DNA of 64,000 bases from Verrucomicrobiota bacterium (GTDB lineage: Bacteria > Verrucomicrobiota > Lentisphaeria > Oligosphaerales > Oligosphaeraceae): assembly GCA_019136135.1 (NCBI GenBank), contig JAGVUR010000084.1, positions 1 to 64,000 of the forward strand, written 5' to 3'. Of this stretch, positions 27,564-37,776 are shown piece after piece (positions within the stretch are counted from its first letter, which is position 1; each line of letters opens with the position of its first letter). A program made the translations under genes and the position numbers. The notes below the pieces were generated by a model. That model was given only the letters and a program-made list of their open reading frames with translations. It was not told the DNA's origin and did no database searches.

Positions 27564-30152
27564 TTAGCGAATGTCATAGGTAAATTCGCGTTTTGTGCCA
27601 TCGTATCCCAGATGCAGGTCCTTGCCTTCGGAAAGCTCGCCCGAAACCACAAGTCGCGATACCGGGTTTTCAAGCCTTTTGGTGATCGTTCGCTTCAACG
27701 GACGGGCACCATAGACGGGATCGTAGCCCTCTTCAACCAGGGCGTTCTTTGCCTCGTCGCTTGCCTTGAACCCGATCCGCTGGTCGGCAAGACGAGATGC
27801 AAACTCTTCCAGCTGGATATTGACGATGGCCAGCATGTGGGTCTTGTCCAATCGATGGAACACGACGATGTCGTCAACGCGATTCAGGAACTCGGGCCTG
27901 AACAAGCCGCGCAACTGACCCATGACCTTGTCGTTGATTTCAGTTTCGTCGAGATCTTCGCTCTCGGCAATCAACTTTCCACCGACGTTTGAGGTCATGA
28001 TCACCACGGTGTTCTTGAAATCGACGACTCTGCCCTGGGAATCGGTCAGGCGTCCGTCGTCCAGCACCTGGAGCAAGATATTGAACACATCGGGGTGTGC
28101 CTTCTCGATTTCATCCAGCAGGAGCACGCAATAGGGACGCCTGCGCACCGCCTCGGTCAGCTGCCCGCCTTCGTCGTACCCAACGTACCCGGGAGGCGCA
28201 CCGACCAAGCGGGACACGGAGTACTTCTCCATGTATTCGGACATGTCAATGCGGACCATCGCACGCTCGTCGTCAAACAACTCCCGCGCCAATGTCTTTG
28301 CCAATTCGGTTTTTCCGACACCGGTCGGACCGAGGAAGATGAACGATCCGATCGGTCGCTTGGGATCCTTCAATCCTGCCCTGGCACGCACGATTGCTTC
28401 CGAGACTGCGTCAACCGCCTGATCTTGCCCGATCACTCGCTTGTGGAGCAAGTCACCCAGTCCAAGCAGCTTTTCACGCTCGCCCTGCATCAATCTGCTG
28501 ATCGGGATGTTCGTCCATCGGCTGATCACTTCGGCGACATCCTCCTCAAGGACTTCCTCCTTCAGGAGGCGCTCCTCACCGGATGCCTGGAGGGTCTTTT
28601 CAGCCTCTTGAAGCTGCGCCTCCAAGCCTGGGATGATGCCGTTGGTCAACTCGGCCGCCTTGCCCATGTCGTAGTTTCGACGCGCCTTTTCCAGGTTTAC
28701 CTTGGCGAGTTCCAAGGCTTCCCTGATTTCGCTGACCTTCTTGATCGCTTCCTTTTCCTGCTGCCAACGAACCTCAAGCTCCTGGACACGTTTCTTGACC
28801 TCGGCCAATTCGCTTTCCAGCTTCTCGGAACGCTCGCGCGACGCAGTGTCGTTTTCCTTCTTCAAGCCGACAAGCTCGATTTCAATTTGCATCTGGCGCC
28901 GAATCGCCTCGTCAAGCTCGACGGGGCGGCTGTCGATCTCGGTACGCAAGGCGGCTGCCGCCTCGTCGATCAGGTCAATCGCCTTATCCGGCAAGAATCG
29001 ATCGCTGATGTACCTGTCCGAAAGCACAGCCGCCGCAACAAGCGCCGCATCGCGAATGCTCACCCCATGGTGGATCTCGTAGCGCTCGCGCAAGCCACGC
29101 AAAATCGAAATCGTATCCTCCACGCTTGGCGGTTCGACCATCACCTTCTGGAATCGTCGTTCCAGCGCGGCATCCTTCTCGATGTACTTCCTGTATTCGT
29201 CAAGGGTGGTCGCCCCGATGCAATGCAACTCGCCTCGTGCCAGCATCGGCTTCAGCAGGTTCCCGGCATCCATCGATCCCTCGCTTGCCCCTGCGCCAAC
29301 GACCGTATGCAACTCGTCGATGAACAGGATTATCTCACCGTCCGAGCTGGTCACTTCCTTCAAGACCGCCTTCAGGCGCTCCTCGAATTCGCCGCGGTAC
29401 TTCGCACCGGCAATCAAGGCGCCCAAGTCCAAGGCGATCAACCGGCGGTTCTTCAAGCCCTCGGGAACGTCGCCCTGGGTAATCCGCAAGGCAAGGCCTT
29501 CGGCAATCGCCGTCTTTCCTACGCCCGGCTCGCCAATCAGAACCGGATTGTTCTTCGTCCTTCGAGACAGGATCTGGATGACCCGCCTGATCTCGTCGTC
29601 ACGACCGATTACGGGATCGAGCTTGTCCTGCTGGGCCAGCGCCGTCAAGTCCTTCCCGTACTTGGCCAGCGCCTCGAACGTCGCTTCCGGATTGGCGCTG
29701 GTCACCCGCTGGTTCCCGCGGACTTCCTTCAAGACCGGCAATAGGCTCGATGCAGTAACACCATGGCGGGACAGCAATTTCGACACCCCTCGACCACGCT
29801 CGCACAAACCGTGAAGCAAATGCTCGACGCTGATGTACTCGTCCTTCAATTGGCCGGAAAACGATTCCGCCTCCTCCAAAATCCCAATCCCTTCCTGACC
29901 AAGATAGACCTGCCCGGAACCACTTCCGGTTACCGATGGAATCGATCGCAATTCACGATCGATCTCGCTTGACAAGGCACGGACATCAACCTTGAGATGA
30001 GTCATGATCGAGTTGATTACCCCGTCCCCGTCAGCTAGCAGTCCCTTCAAAAGATGATAGCCGGTCAATTCCTGATGATTCTTTTCGCCAGCCGTGCGCT
30101 GTGCAAATTGCAAGGCCTCGCGACTCTTTTCCGTAAACTTGTCATAGTTCAT
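27564..30152 (-). CDS. clpB: ClpB protein disaggregase
   Basis: The 862-residue cytoplasmic AAA+ chaperone solubilises protein aggregates together with DnaK. The N domain (about 1-145, two Clp-N repeats, [18 protein letters not shown]), first ATPase (Walker A GEPGVGKT near 203, Walker B LFIDELH), the middle coiled coil (about 410-530, rich in E, K, R and L) and second ATPase (GPTGVGKT near 605, [13 protein letters not shown]) are all present, with [13 protein letters not shown] near the C terminus. Length is as in other ClpB proteins. AGGAGGG lies seven bases before the ATG, one of the strongest binding sites here. No CIRCE-like inverted repeat is evident upstream. Confidence 0.97.
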   Translation of the reverse strand: MNYDKFTEKSREALQFAQRTAGEKNHQELTGYHLLKGLLADGDGVINSIMTHLKVDVRALSSEIDRELRSIPSVTGSGSGQVYLGQEGIGILEEAESFSGQLKDEYISVEHLLHGLCERGRGVSKLLSRHGVTASSLLPVLKEVRGNQRVTSANPEATFEALAKYGKDLTALAQQDKLDPVIGRDDEIRRVIQILSRRTKNNPVLIGEPGVGKTAIAEGLALRITQGDVPEGLKNRRLIALDLGALIAGAKYRGEFEERLKAVLKEVTSSDGEIILFIDELHTVVGAGASEGSMDAGNLLKPMLARGELHCIGATTLDEYRKYIEKDAALERRFQKVMVEPPSVEDTISILRGLRERYEIHHGVSIRDAALVAAAVLSDRYISDRFLPDKAIDLIDEAAAALRTEIDSRPVELDEAIRRQMQIEIELVGLKKENDTASRERSEKLESELAEVKKRVQELEVRWQQEKEAIKKVSEIREALELAKVNLEKARRNYDMGKAAELTNGIIPGLEAQLQEAEKTLQASGEERLLKEEVLEEDVAEVISRWTNIPISRLMQGEREKLLGLGDLLHKRVIGQDQAVDAVSEAIVRARAGLKDPKRPIGSFIFLGPTGVGKTELAKTLARELFDDERAMVRIDMSEYMEKYSVSRLVGAPPGYVGYDEGGQLTEAVRRRPYCVLLLDEIEKAHPDVFNILLQVLDDGRLTDSQGRVVDFKNTVVIMTSNVGGKLIAESEDLDETEINDKVMGQLRGLFRPEFLNRVDDIVVFHRLDKTHMLAIVNIQLEEFASRLADQRIGFKASDEAKNALVEEGYDPVYGARPLKRTITKRLENPVSRLVVSGELSEGKDLHLGYDGTKREFTYDIR

Positions 30153-30634
30153 TCGTGTACCCTCCTGGTTTGTTCAAAAATGTTTGGACCAATCGAATAA
30201 TGACTGATCGTGTTTTTTCATATTATAACCATGTTAAGCATAAATCATGCCAAAATCGATAGCCACGGCACAACCACCTTGATGGGACAACTTGTCACAC
30301 GTTGCCACTTTATGTCACCCTTCTTCGCACAAAAAACCACCGCCCCCTCCGCTTCAATCACCTTTTTCCAGTTGCATATTTTGGGAGGCATCTCACATGG
30401 CATTTAACCACGAAACCTGCGATTTTCTTGCTTTTTGACCGGGATTTTTTCCACAAGGCGCAAGCGGTATTTTCCCTAGGAGAAAAAACTCTGTTTTTTG
30501 TTTACAAATCGATGAACAGTATTATATTAGGTTTTTTGATTTTGATTGCGGTTCTCGTTTCTTGATTGGCTACAATCGACAGGTCATCGCTTGAACCTGA
30601 ATCAGTTCGCAAGTTCAATAAGGAGTATTCCCAC
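30153..30634. other. Divergent intergenic region, clpB and GH4
   Basis: No gene is seen in these 480 bp. The left part should hold the clpB promoter on the minus strand, but I cannot single one out. The right part contains the promoter-like sequence at 30501-30528 for the GH4 gene. No repeats of the families described elsewhere are present. Confidence 0.5.
30501..30528 (+). promoter_or_regulatory. Putative promoter of the GH4 gene
   Basis: TTTACA (30501-30506) and TATATT (30523-30528) are 16 bp apart, in A/T-rich sequence about 105 bp before the GH4 start codon. Confidence 0.4.
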
Positions 30635-31978
30635 ATGACGAAAATCACTTTCATGGGCGCAGGAAGCACGGTCTTCGCCAAAAACATACTTGGCGATTCA
30701 ATGTTGACGGATTGTCTGAAGGACTGCACGATCGCGCTCTACGACATCAATGCGGAGCGCCTTCACGAATCACACATGATGCTCGAGAACCTGAACAATA
30801 ACATCAACGGCAATCGGGCCAAGATTACGACTCACCTGAACGTGAAGCAGCGTCGCGCCGCGTTGAAGGACGCTGATTTCGTAATCAATGCGATTCAGGT
30901 TGGAGGCTACGAGCCTTCGACGGTTGCCGACTTCGAGATTCCGAAGAAGTATGGCTTGCGCCAGACGATTGGCGACACGTTGGGCATCGGTGGAATCTTC
31001 CGCGCCCTCCGCACGATCCCGGTGATGGAAGGCTTCGCCAACGACATGAAGGCGGTTTGCCCGGATGCATGGTTTTTGAACTACACGAACCCGATGTCGG
31101 TTCTGACCGGCTTCTTGATTCGCAAGTGCGGCATCAAGACTGTCGGCCTTTGCCATTCGGTTCAGGTTTGCGTCGAGCATCTTCTCCGTTCCTTGCATCT
31201 TTGGGACAAGTACAATCCCGTGACCTGGAAGATCGCCGGCATCAACCACATGGCCTGGTTGCTGGAAATCTCCAAGGGCGGAAAGTCAATCTATCCTGAA
31301 GTCCGCAAGGCGGCGGAACGAATCAACAGGGCGGCGCGGAAAAAGGATGCCGAGAAGCATGGCGACATGGTTCGCTTCGAGATGATGAAGCACTTCGGCT
31401 ACTACAATACCGAGTCCTCTGAGCACACCGCCGAATACCATCCCTACTTCATCAAGAGGCAATACCCCGAATTGATCGAGGAATTCAATATCCCGCTGGA
31501 TGAATACCCCAGGCGCTGCCAAAACCAAATCTCGGGATGGCTCCGCCAAAGGGAAGACATCGTCAACAACAAGAAGCTGACCCATACCAGGACCCGCGAG
31601 TACGGATCCTACATCATGGAGTCGATCTTGACGGACAAGCCGATCGAAATCGGCGGCAATGTGATCAACAACGGGCTTATCTCCAACCTGCCTCCTGATG
31701 CCTGCGTGGAAGTCCCATGCCTGGTCAACAGGAACGGCGTGCAAGGATGCGCAGTCGGGGAACTCCCCCCGCAATGCGCCGCATTGAACATGACCCACAT
31801 CAATGTCCATAACCTGACCATCGAAGCCGCAATGGCCAAGTCGCGCACGCTGGTCTATCAGGCCGCAATGCTCGACCCGCACACCAGGTCCGAACTCTCG
31901 CTCGATGAAATCAGGTCAATGTGCGATGAACTCTTCGAAGCACACGTGAAAGACGGAATGATGCCCGAATACAAGTAA
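30635..31978 (+). CDS. GH4 family glycosidase (alpha-galactosidase MelA-like)
   Basis: The 447-residue cytoplasmic enzyme belongs to glycoside hydrolase family 4, which uses NAD and a divalent metal in an oxidation-elimination mechanism. The NAD-binding loop is MGAGSTVFAKNIL (7-19). LRQTIGDTLGIGGIFRALRT near 108-127 and NYTNPMSVLTG near 149 are family signatures. C173 in GLCHSVQ and H205 in GINHMAW are the metal ligands. The CHSVQ form occurs in alpha-galactosidase and alpha-galacturonidase-like members, so galactose- or galacturonate-containing fragments are plausible. AAGGAG lies nine bases upstream of the ATG; an in-frame extension was rejected. A terminator follows at 32014. Confidence 0.92.
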   Translation: MTKITFMGAGSTVFAKNILGDSMLTDCLKDCTIALYDINAERLHESHMMLENLNNNINGNRAKITTHLNVKQRRAALKDADFVINAIQVGGYEPSTVADFEIPKKYGLRQTIGDTLGIGGIFRALRTIPVMEGFANDMKAVCPDAWFLNYTNPMSVLTGFLIRKCGIKTVGLCHSVQVCVEHLLRSLHLWDKYNPVTWKIAGINHMAWLLEISKGGKSIYPEVRKAAERINRAARKKDAEKHGDMVRFEMMKHFGYYNTESSEHTAEYHPYFIKRQYPELIEEFNIPLDEYPRRCQNQISGWLRQREDIVNNKKLTHTRTREYGSYIMESILTDKPIEIGGNVINNGLISNLPPDACVEVPCLVNRNGVQGCAVGELPPQCAALNMTHINVHNLTIEAAMAKSRTLVYQAAMLDPHTRSELSLDEIRSMCDELFEAHVKDGMMPEYK

Positions 31979-32013
31979 GCGCGATTCGGCGCAGCCGACA
32001 TTCCATTCACTTC

Positions 32014-32053
32014 AAAGCCGTTGATGCAATGCAACATTGTCTCAACGGCTTTT
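32014..32053 (+). terminator. Rho-independent terminator after GH4
   Basis: AAAGCCGTTGA and TCAACGGCTTT form a perfect 11-bp stem with a 17-nt loop, ending in TTT. It lies 35 bp past the GH4 stop and just before the Hsp70-like gene. Confidence 0.7.
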
Positions 32054-32079
32054 CATTCCAATCAACGATCCTCCATACT

Positions 32080-34836
32080 ATGAATACACCTTCGAATACC
32101 AGGTTCCTGGTCGGCATCGACCTGGGCACCACCAATTGCTCCGCATGCTACATCGACCTGTCCCAGCAAGACCGCACCCTGCGAGACTTGCCTATATTGC
32201 AACTGGTGGCATCAGGCGAAACGGCATCCGAAAATCTCCTCCCCTCCTTTTGCTATCTGCCCGGCGAACACGAACTGCCGGCGGGCGCAATCTCGCTCCC
32301 ATGGGAGCCCGCCCCCAAACTCGCAGTGGGACGTTTCGCCAGGGAACAGGGAAGCAGGCTCCCGGACCGCCTGGTCGCTTCAGCAAAATCCTGGCTCGCG
32401 CATGCAGGAGTCAACAGGACAAGCCCAATCCTGCCTTGGGGAAGCGAACTCGGAGACCAAATGCTGTCCCCCGTAACTGCAGCCGCAAACTACCTCAGGC
32501 ACATCAAAAACGCATGGAATGCAACATTCGGAAAGCAAAAGGACATCGAAGGAACACCATGCCTGCTGGAAAATCAAAACCCGATCCTCACCGTGCCAGC
32601 TTCCTTTGACGAAACAGCCCGTGAGCTGACAGTCCAGGCGGCACGGGACGCCGGATTGACACGCCTGACACTGATCGAAGAACCGCTCGCCGCATTCTAC
32701 GCATGGCTGGCACAAAACGAATCCAATTGGAAAAGCCAGGTTTCAACCGGCGATGTGGTTCTGGTCGTCGATGTCGGCGGCGGAACAACCGACTTGACGA
32801 TCGTGGAAATCGAATCGGACGACACATTGCGGCGAAAAGCCGTCGGCGAACATCTGCTGCTTGGCGGCGACAACATGGACATGACGCTGGCAAGGCACGC
32901 CGAAGCGGCCTGGAACACAAAGCTCCCGCAACGCCAATGGACCCGACTCTGCCAAGAATGCAGGCGAGCCAAGGAAGTCCTCCTTGCCAACGACGCGCCA
33001 AACTCGACGACCGTCACGATCACCGGCGAAGGAAGCTCGCTCTTCGCACAACTCAAAACACACGAATTCACCAAGGAACAGGTCCAGGGCATCATCCTGG
33101 AGGGATTCTTCCCAAAGCTCCAGCTGTCAACGGGCCCCGTCGAACGCAAGCGCGCACTTCAGGAAATGGGACTCCCCTACTCGGCGGATCCCGCCATCAC
33201 CAGGCATATCGGCCACTTCCTTGCCTTCGCAGGGCAAACACTCGCCAAACCTCAACCCGTGGCACGACCGACAAAGGTCCTCTTCAACGGAGGAACCCTC
33301 CTCCCCGAAATCCTGCGCAAGCGGATCCTGGACGTAATCGCATCCTGGTTCCCTGATTCCCCGGCTCCCACGGAACTCCAGTCGGTGGACTTTTCCCTTG
33401 CCGTTTCCCGAGGAGCCGCCTTTTACGGATTGGCCCGCGCTGGAGAGGCGGTCAGGGTCAAGGGCGGCATCGCCAACGCCTACTTTCTCCAGATCGACAG
33501 GGCAGGACAGGACAAGCTCCTGTGCGTCATGCCACGCGACACGGAGGAAGGCACGATCTGCAAGCTTGACGAGACCTTTACGCTGCAGGCCAACATTCCC
33601 GTCGCCTTCCCCCTGCACGCATCGGCGACACGCCTCGACGACAAGCTGGGAGACCTCCTGGACCACCCCCAGGATACCATCACGCCGCTCCAGCCGCTCC
33701 ATACATCGCTTAAATTCGGACGCAAGACCGACAGGACCGAACTCAAGGTCAACCTTGCGTCAAGGCTCAACGAGATCGGAACCCTGGAAGTCTGGTGCGA
33801 AACCATCGACACGGGCCATCGCTTCCCGTTGACGTTCGACCTCAGGGGATCCAACACCAGCCAAGCCACGGCGCTCCAGCAGGAACAGGTCATCGTTGAC
33901 GAAGCTAAGGCGACCGCCGCAATGGACCTGGTTAACCAAGCGTTCACCGACCAGCCCGCCCTGCTCGCTTCGATCCTGCCCAAACTGGAGGAAATCCTCG
34001 ACCTTCCCAGGGCGCAATGGTCGGCACCATTGCTCAGGCGCCTTGCCGACGTTCTTCTCCAGCATCTGGAATTCAGGCAAACCTCGTCCGAGCACGAGGC
34101 GCGCTGGCTCAACTTGACGGGATTCGCATTGCGTCCCGGTACGGGGTGCGTCGGCGACGACCTTCGCATCCGCAATGCCTGGAAGCTCTGGAAACCAGGT
34201 CCCCTAGCCGCCAAAAACACCAGTGTCCTGCAAAACTGGTTCATCTTCTGGCGACGCCTCGCCGGCGGACTGTCGGCAGGCCAACAGGACCAAATCGCCT
34301 CGCCGCTGGTGAAAAGCCTAATTCCCAAGGACGGCAAGATTCGCCTGAAGCGCGGCGACCAATTGGCATACGAGCAATGGAGATGCCTGGCGTCCATGGA
34401 GCGAATCTCGCACAAGACGAAACTTAAAATTGTGGATTCGATCCTAAGCACCGACTCCAAGCTGGATCCCGAGCTGTTCTGGGCCTTGGCGCGACTGACC
34501 AGCAGAACCCCGATCCATGGCACGATCGACAATGTCATCCCGCAGAACAAGCTCCAGCCAATCTTCGGGAAACTGCTGCACGCCGCCAACCAAGCTGCCT
34601 CGCAACAATCGAAGCTCCCATTCCTGGCAATCCTCGCGGCGACCACATGCACAGGCATCCGAACGATCGACCTCCCGGAACCGACACGCCAACAAGCTGC
34701 GGATTTCCTCGTGCAGCATAACCTTCCTGAAGATTGGACAACCCCAATCCTTGCAGCCGAAACAGCCGAAGACGGCGCATCCTGGAAAGACCAACTCCGG
34801 GGAGATACCCTCCCAATGGGCCTCAAGCTCAATTGA
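32080..34836 (+). CDS. Long Hsp70-family protein with DUF3731-like C terminus
   Basis: The 918-residue protein has an Hsp70 ATPase domain in its first half: VGIDLGTTNCSACYIDL, the second phosphate motif VLVVDVGGGTTDLTIVEIE, EEPLAAFYAW, and the adenosine motif VLFNGGTLLPEILRKR. Instead of a DnaK peptide-binding domain and EEVD-type tail, the second half is beta-rich then helical. It carries WLNLTGFALRPGTG and WFIFWRRLAGGL, which match the C-terminal domain known as DUF3731 in DnaK-related proteins of about 900 residues. Their clients are unknown. The start at 32080 gives the Hsp70 N terminus exactly but has no clear binding site. It is distinct from the canonical dnaK, which is not in the window. 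Confidence 0.9.
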   Translation: MNTPSNTRFLVGIDLGTTNCSACYIDLSQQDRTLRDLPILQLVASGETASENLLPSFCYLPGEHELPAGAISLPWEPAPKLAVGRFAREQGSRLPDRLVASAKSWLAHAGVNRTSPILPWGSELGDQMLSPVTAAANYLRHIKNAWNATFGKQKDIEGTPCLLENQNPILTVPASFDETARELTVQAARDAGLTRLTLIEEPLAAFYAWLAQNESNWKSQVSTGDVVLVVDVGGGTTDLTIVEIESDDTLRRKAVGEHLLLGGDNMDMTLARHAEAAWNTKLPQRQWTRLCQECRRAKEVLLANDAPNSTTVTITGEGSSLFAQLKTHEFTKEQVQGIILEGFFPKLQLSTGPVERKRALQEMGLPYSADPAITRHIGHFLAFAGQTLAKPQPVARPTKVLFNGGTLLPEILRKRILDVIASWFPDSPAPTELQSVDFSLAVSRGAAFYGLARAGEAVRVKGGIANAYFLQIDRAGQDKLLCVMPRDTEEGTICKLDETFTLQANIPVAFPLHASATRLDDKLGDLLDHPQDTITPLQPLHTSLKFGRKTDRTELKVNLASRLNEIGTLEVWCETIDTGHRFPLTFDLRGSNTSQATALQQEQVIVDEAKATAAMDLVNQAFTDQPALLASILPKLEEILDLPRAQWSAPLLRRLADVLLQHLEFRQTSSEHEARWLNLTGFALRPGTGCVGDDLRIRNAWKLWKPGPLAAKNTSVLQNWFIFWRRLAGGLSAGQQDQIASPLVKSLIPKDGKIRLKRGDQLAYEQWRCLASMERISHKTKLKIVDSILSTDSKLDPELFWALARLTSRTPIHGTIDNVIPQNKLQPIFGKLLHAANQAASQQSKLPFLAILAATTCTGIRTIDLPEPTRQQAADFLVQHNLPEDWTTPILAAETAEDGASWKDQLRGDTLPMGLKLN

Positions 34837-34880
34837 CGACGTAAAAATCCGAAAAAAGCGGAAAAAAGCGTTTTCACATA

Positions 34881-34909
34881 TTGGACAATTGCGAATTATC
34901 CGTTATAGT
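34881..34909 (+). promoter_or_regulatory. Sigma70-type promoter of tRNA-Gly
   Basis: TTGGAC (34881-34886) and TATAGT (34904-34909) are separated by exactly 17 bp, with the tRNA starting 21 bp after the -10 box. Confidence 0.7.
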
Positions 34910-34930
34910 AGTTGAATCGTAAAATCACGT

Positions 34931-35004
34931 GCGGGTGTAGCATAGTGGTAATGCTCCAGCCTTCCAAGCTGGCTATGTGGGTTCGATTCCCATCACCCGC
35001 TCCA
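34931..35004 (+). tRNA. tRNA-Gly (anticodon TCC)
   Basis: The 74-nt cloverleaf starts GCGGGTG and ends with the pairing CACCCGC, discriminator T and an encoded CCA. The anticodon stem CCAGC/GCTGG encloses the loop CTTCCAA, giving anticodon TCC for GGA codons. The T-arm contains GGTTCGATTCC. It is flanked by its own promoter and terminator. Confidence 0.97.
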
Positions 35005-35012
35005 AGCATTCC

Positions 35013-35050
35013 AATCCCGTGAAGGACAATTTCCTCCACGGGATTTTTTT
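35013..35050 (+). terminator. Rho-independent terminator of tRNA-Gly
   Basis: AATCCCGTG and CACGGGATT pair, with an inner AGGA/TCCT extension, followed by a run of T residues to 35050. Confidence 0.9.
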
Positions 35051-35165
35051 GTTCCAATTTGCGTTGCCCGCGTTTGCCTTTCTGCCTCTCAACCTACATA
35101 TTAGCAGGATGGTTTCCAAGATAGAATAATCAATCTCAAATCACGCAAGACCAACAGGAGAAAGC

Positions 35166-36968
35166 ATGAACAGGAAAATTCTGACAAGCTTGGCATTGCT
35201 TCTTTGCCTGACGACAACCTTCGCCCAATCCACGGACAAGACGCCGAGCTTCATCCGCAAGAAGGTCATCGAGTATGGCTGGGATGTCCCATTCGCGGAC
35301 TATGTCTCCCAGAACATCGCAGAAATGGAAAAACGCCCCTTTGACGGACTGATCTTCAAGCTCCGGTCAATCGGAGTCATCCTCTCCATCAAACCAGCCG
35401 ATCCAGAAAAGCTCAAGGGAGACTTCGAAGCCTGCAAAGCCATCAAGACATCCAAGTTCACGGACAATTTCATCATCGGATGGGCGGCGTCAGAACAAGA
35501 TTGGTTCGACGACGCGCACTGGGAAGTAATCTTGCAAAACACAAAAAACATGGCGAAAGCAGCCAAGCTGGCCAACTGCGTAGGAATCTGCTTCGACCAT
35601 GAGCCCTATGGCTTCAACCCCTGGTCCTATGCAAAGGCAAAGCACAAGGAAACCAAGACATTCCTCGAATACGAGGCGATCGTACGCAAGAGAGGCGCAG
35701 AGTTCGCAAAGGCGCTGGAAAGCGAATTCCCAGGCCTCAAGGTCCTGACATTCTTCCAATTGAGCTACTTCTCAACCCTCTGCAAGCCGATGGAACCAGC
35801 AAAACGAGCAGAGTTGCTCGCCAATAACGGATATGCATTCCTCCCCGCCTTCCTAAACGGAATGCTCGATGCGGCAACACCAAATTTGACGATTATCGAC
35901 GGAAACGAAAACGCATACTACTACACAAATCAAAACCAGTACTACGAAGTCTATCATAGAGTCAAGCAATCGGCAGAATACCTGATCGACCCAGCCAATT
36001 GGTACAAGTACAAAAACCAAGTCCAGGCAGGACAGGCGCTCTATATCGACTACTACTTCGACTTGGGTTCGAAAAGCAGGAGGCTCAATAAGTTCCTCAC
36101 GCCCGAAGAACAGGCCCTGTGGTTCGAACATAATATCTATTGGGCAATGAAAACAACGGACGAATACGTCTGGTGCTACAGCGAAAGAATGAACTGGTGG
36201 CTGAATAAAAACATCCAGCCAGGATGCGAAGAAGCAATCGTCAAGGCAAGGGAAGCACATGATGCAGCACGCCCCTTCACGAAAGACTTGAAGAGCGCGC
36301 TCGACAAAGGAAGGGAACGACAGACCGAAGAACTGGGAGCCAAACTCGTCAAGCCAAAAGCAACAATCCCCAAAATACCGGCAACTATCCAAAAACCTCA
36401 AATCGACGGCAAATTCGACGACCAAGCATGGACTGCCGCAATCGAGCTCGGCAACCTAGTCGGAGTAATAAACCAAACGCCGGAAGTCAAGGCGAAAACC
36501 ACAGTCAAAGCATGCTACGACGACAAGGCGCTCTACCTGGCAGTCACATGCAATGAACCTGAGATGAACAAAATCATCGCGCCTGAACTGAAACGCGACG
36601 ACGCCAACATCTGGAAGGGCGATTCGTTGGAACTGTTCTTCGCAGCCCCAGAAAAGAAAGTCCCCGTCAGCCATCTGATCGTCAATCCTTCCGGCTCGTA
36701 CTGGGACGCCCTTCACCTTGAGTCTTCAAACGACCTTGGCTTCAATCCGACCTGGCAGTTCGCCGTCACGAAACAGGGCAATGCCTGGCTCGTCGAGTTT
36801 GAGATCCCATGGGCGGCAATGACGGTGACACCCCCGAAACCAGGCAGCGCCATCAGCGTCAATATCTGCCGCCAACGTTCCACAAGCAACGAGTGGTCGT
36901 CCTGGTCGCCTCTTGTCAGCGGATTCCTTGAGTTCAACCAGATGGGCACCTTCACGTTCCAAAAGTGA
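35166..36968 (+). CDS. Secreted protein, unknown catalytic-like domain plus CBM9
   Basis: The 600-residue protein has a signal peptide (MNRKILTSLALLLCLTTTFAQ). The first part (about 25-370) is not a family I recognise. Alternating strand-helix pattern and acidic patches such as GICFDHEPYGFNPW and TIIDGNENAYYY suggest a TIM barrel, possibly a glycosidase, with D and E in FDHEP as candidates. The last 200 residues form a CBM9-like module: PQIDGKFDDQAW, ALYLAVTCNEP, WKGDSLELFF, AWLVEFEIPWAAM. Modules of this kind bind reducing ends of plant polysaccharides. AGGAG lies five bases before the ATG. It stands alone, convergent with the deacetylase gene 11 bp away. Confidence 0.8.
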   Translation: MNRKILTSLALLLCLTTTFAQSTDKTPSFIRKKVIEYGWDVPFADYVSQNIAEMEKRPFDGLIFKLRSIGVILSIKPADPEKLKGDFEACKAIKTSKFTDNFIIGWAASEQDWFDDAHWEVILQNTKNMAKAAKLANCVGICFDHEPYGFNPWSYAKAKHKETKTFLEYEAIVRKRGAEFAKALESEFPGLKVLTFFQLSYFSTLCKPMEPAKRAELLANNGYAFLPAFLNGMLDAATPNLTIIDGNENAYYYTNQNQYYEVYHRVKQSAEYLIDPANWYKYKNQVQAGQALYIDYYFDLGSKSRRLNKFLTPEEQALWFEHNIYWAMKTTDEYVWCYSERMNWWLNKNIQPGCEEAIVKAREAHDAARPFTKDLKSALDKGRERQTEELGAKLVKPKATIPKIPATIQKPQIDGKFDDQAWTAAIELGNLVGVINQTPEVKAKTTVKACYDDKALYLAVTCNEPEMNKIIAPELKRDDANIWKGDSLELFFAAPEKKVPVSHLIVNPSGSYWDALHLESSNDLGFNPTWQFAVTKQGNAWLVEFEIPWAAMTVTPPKPGSAISVNICRQRSTSNEWSSWSPLVSGFLEFNQMGTFTFQK

Positions 36969-36979
36969 GGGGATGACGA

Positions 36980-37762
36980 TTACGGATTGAGCAATGCGTT
37001 GAACTCTTCCTTGCTCACCTGACGCCCGTACGGTGTCTGCTCGAATGCCTCGACATACTTGCAATTCAAGCCGGCAAGCTTGGCGATATTGGCATCGCGT
37101 GGCTCGATCCACATCGAATTAAGCCACGCGACCTTGTCAATCTTCGTCACGTCGAAATTCTTGTCGCCCTTGTCCCAGGGAAGCCATTCGTAGAATTGCG
37201 ACTTGTGGCAATCCAGCATTTTGAGCTTGGTTTCCATCACGTCGTCAATTGGAATCGCGGCATCGATTCGAATGGGCCTTGGATCGACGAAGGAATCGTA
37301 GCACACCGCGAAGACGGGATTGACTTCCGGAATCGGTGTATCCGGACAGCACAGGGGCACCTTGACTAGGTATGCGGCGTCCTGGACCAACTGACCGGCC
37401 GCACGATGATCCGCATGGTAGTCACAGGTACGATGGGAAATCACGACATCAGGCTGGAATTCGCGGATGATCCGAATCACGCGATGCCGATTCTCAAGCG
37501 TCGCCTCGAGTTCGCAATCCGGCGTATCGAGCACTTGGTACTCGTAAATCCCCGCAATTTCCTTTGCCGCCTGCGCTTCCAGGTAGCGACGTGCCGCCAA
37601 GTCGCGGCTGCTCATCGAATGATGCCCCTTATCGCCATTGCAGCAAGACACGAATTTGACCAGGTGCCCTGCCTTCGCCAAACGGATCGAGGTTCCCCCG
37701 ATCTTCAGGTCGCAATCATCTGGATGCGCGCCGAAAAACAAGATTCTACGTGGTTTGCTCAT
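36980..37762 (-). CDS. PIG-L/LmbE family deacetylase
   Basis: The 260-residue protein is a zinc-dependent N-deacetylase of the PIG-L/LmbE family, which removes acetyl groups from N-acetylglucosamine-like sugars. The zinc-binding AHPDD motif lies at 12-16 (FFGAHPDDCDLKIGG) and the second zinc histidine is in SHRTCDYHADHRAAG near 130. It has no signal peptide, so it acts in the cytoplasm. GGAGG lies ten bases before the ATG. It is 14 bp downstream of a Gfo/Idh/MocA oxidoreductase gene, a combination that recurs in sugar utilisation loci. Confidence 0.92.
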   Translation of the reverse strand: MSKPRRILFFGAHPDDCDLKIGGTSIRLAKAGHLVKFVSCCNGDKGHHSMSSRDLAARRYLEAQAAKEIAGIYEYQVLDTPDCELEATLENRHRVIRIIREFQPDVVISHRTCDYHADHRAAGQLVQDAAYLVKVPLCCPDTPIPEVNPVFAVCYDSFVDPRPIRIDAAIPIDDVMETKLKMLDCHKSQFYEWLPWDKGDKNFDVTKIDKVAWLNSMWIEPRDANIAKLAGLNCKYVEAFEQTPYGRQVSKEEFNALLNP

Positions 37763-37776
37763 GGTCTATTTGCCTC

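Noticed and set aside
28095-29744. 549-codon plus-strand frame
   Set aside because: It is antisense to clpB, whose protein is unmistakable over the full length.
33480-34877. 465-codon minus-strand frame
   Set aside because: It is antisense to the Hsp70-like gene and has the composition of a shadow frame (Ser/Arg-rich).
34931-35050. Possible glycine riboswitch or T-box next to tRNA-Gly
   Set aside because: The structure is fully explained by a promoter, the tRNA and its terminator; the next gene begins over 110 bp later with its own binding site.
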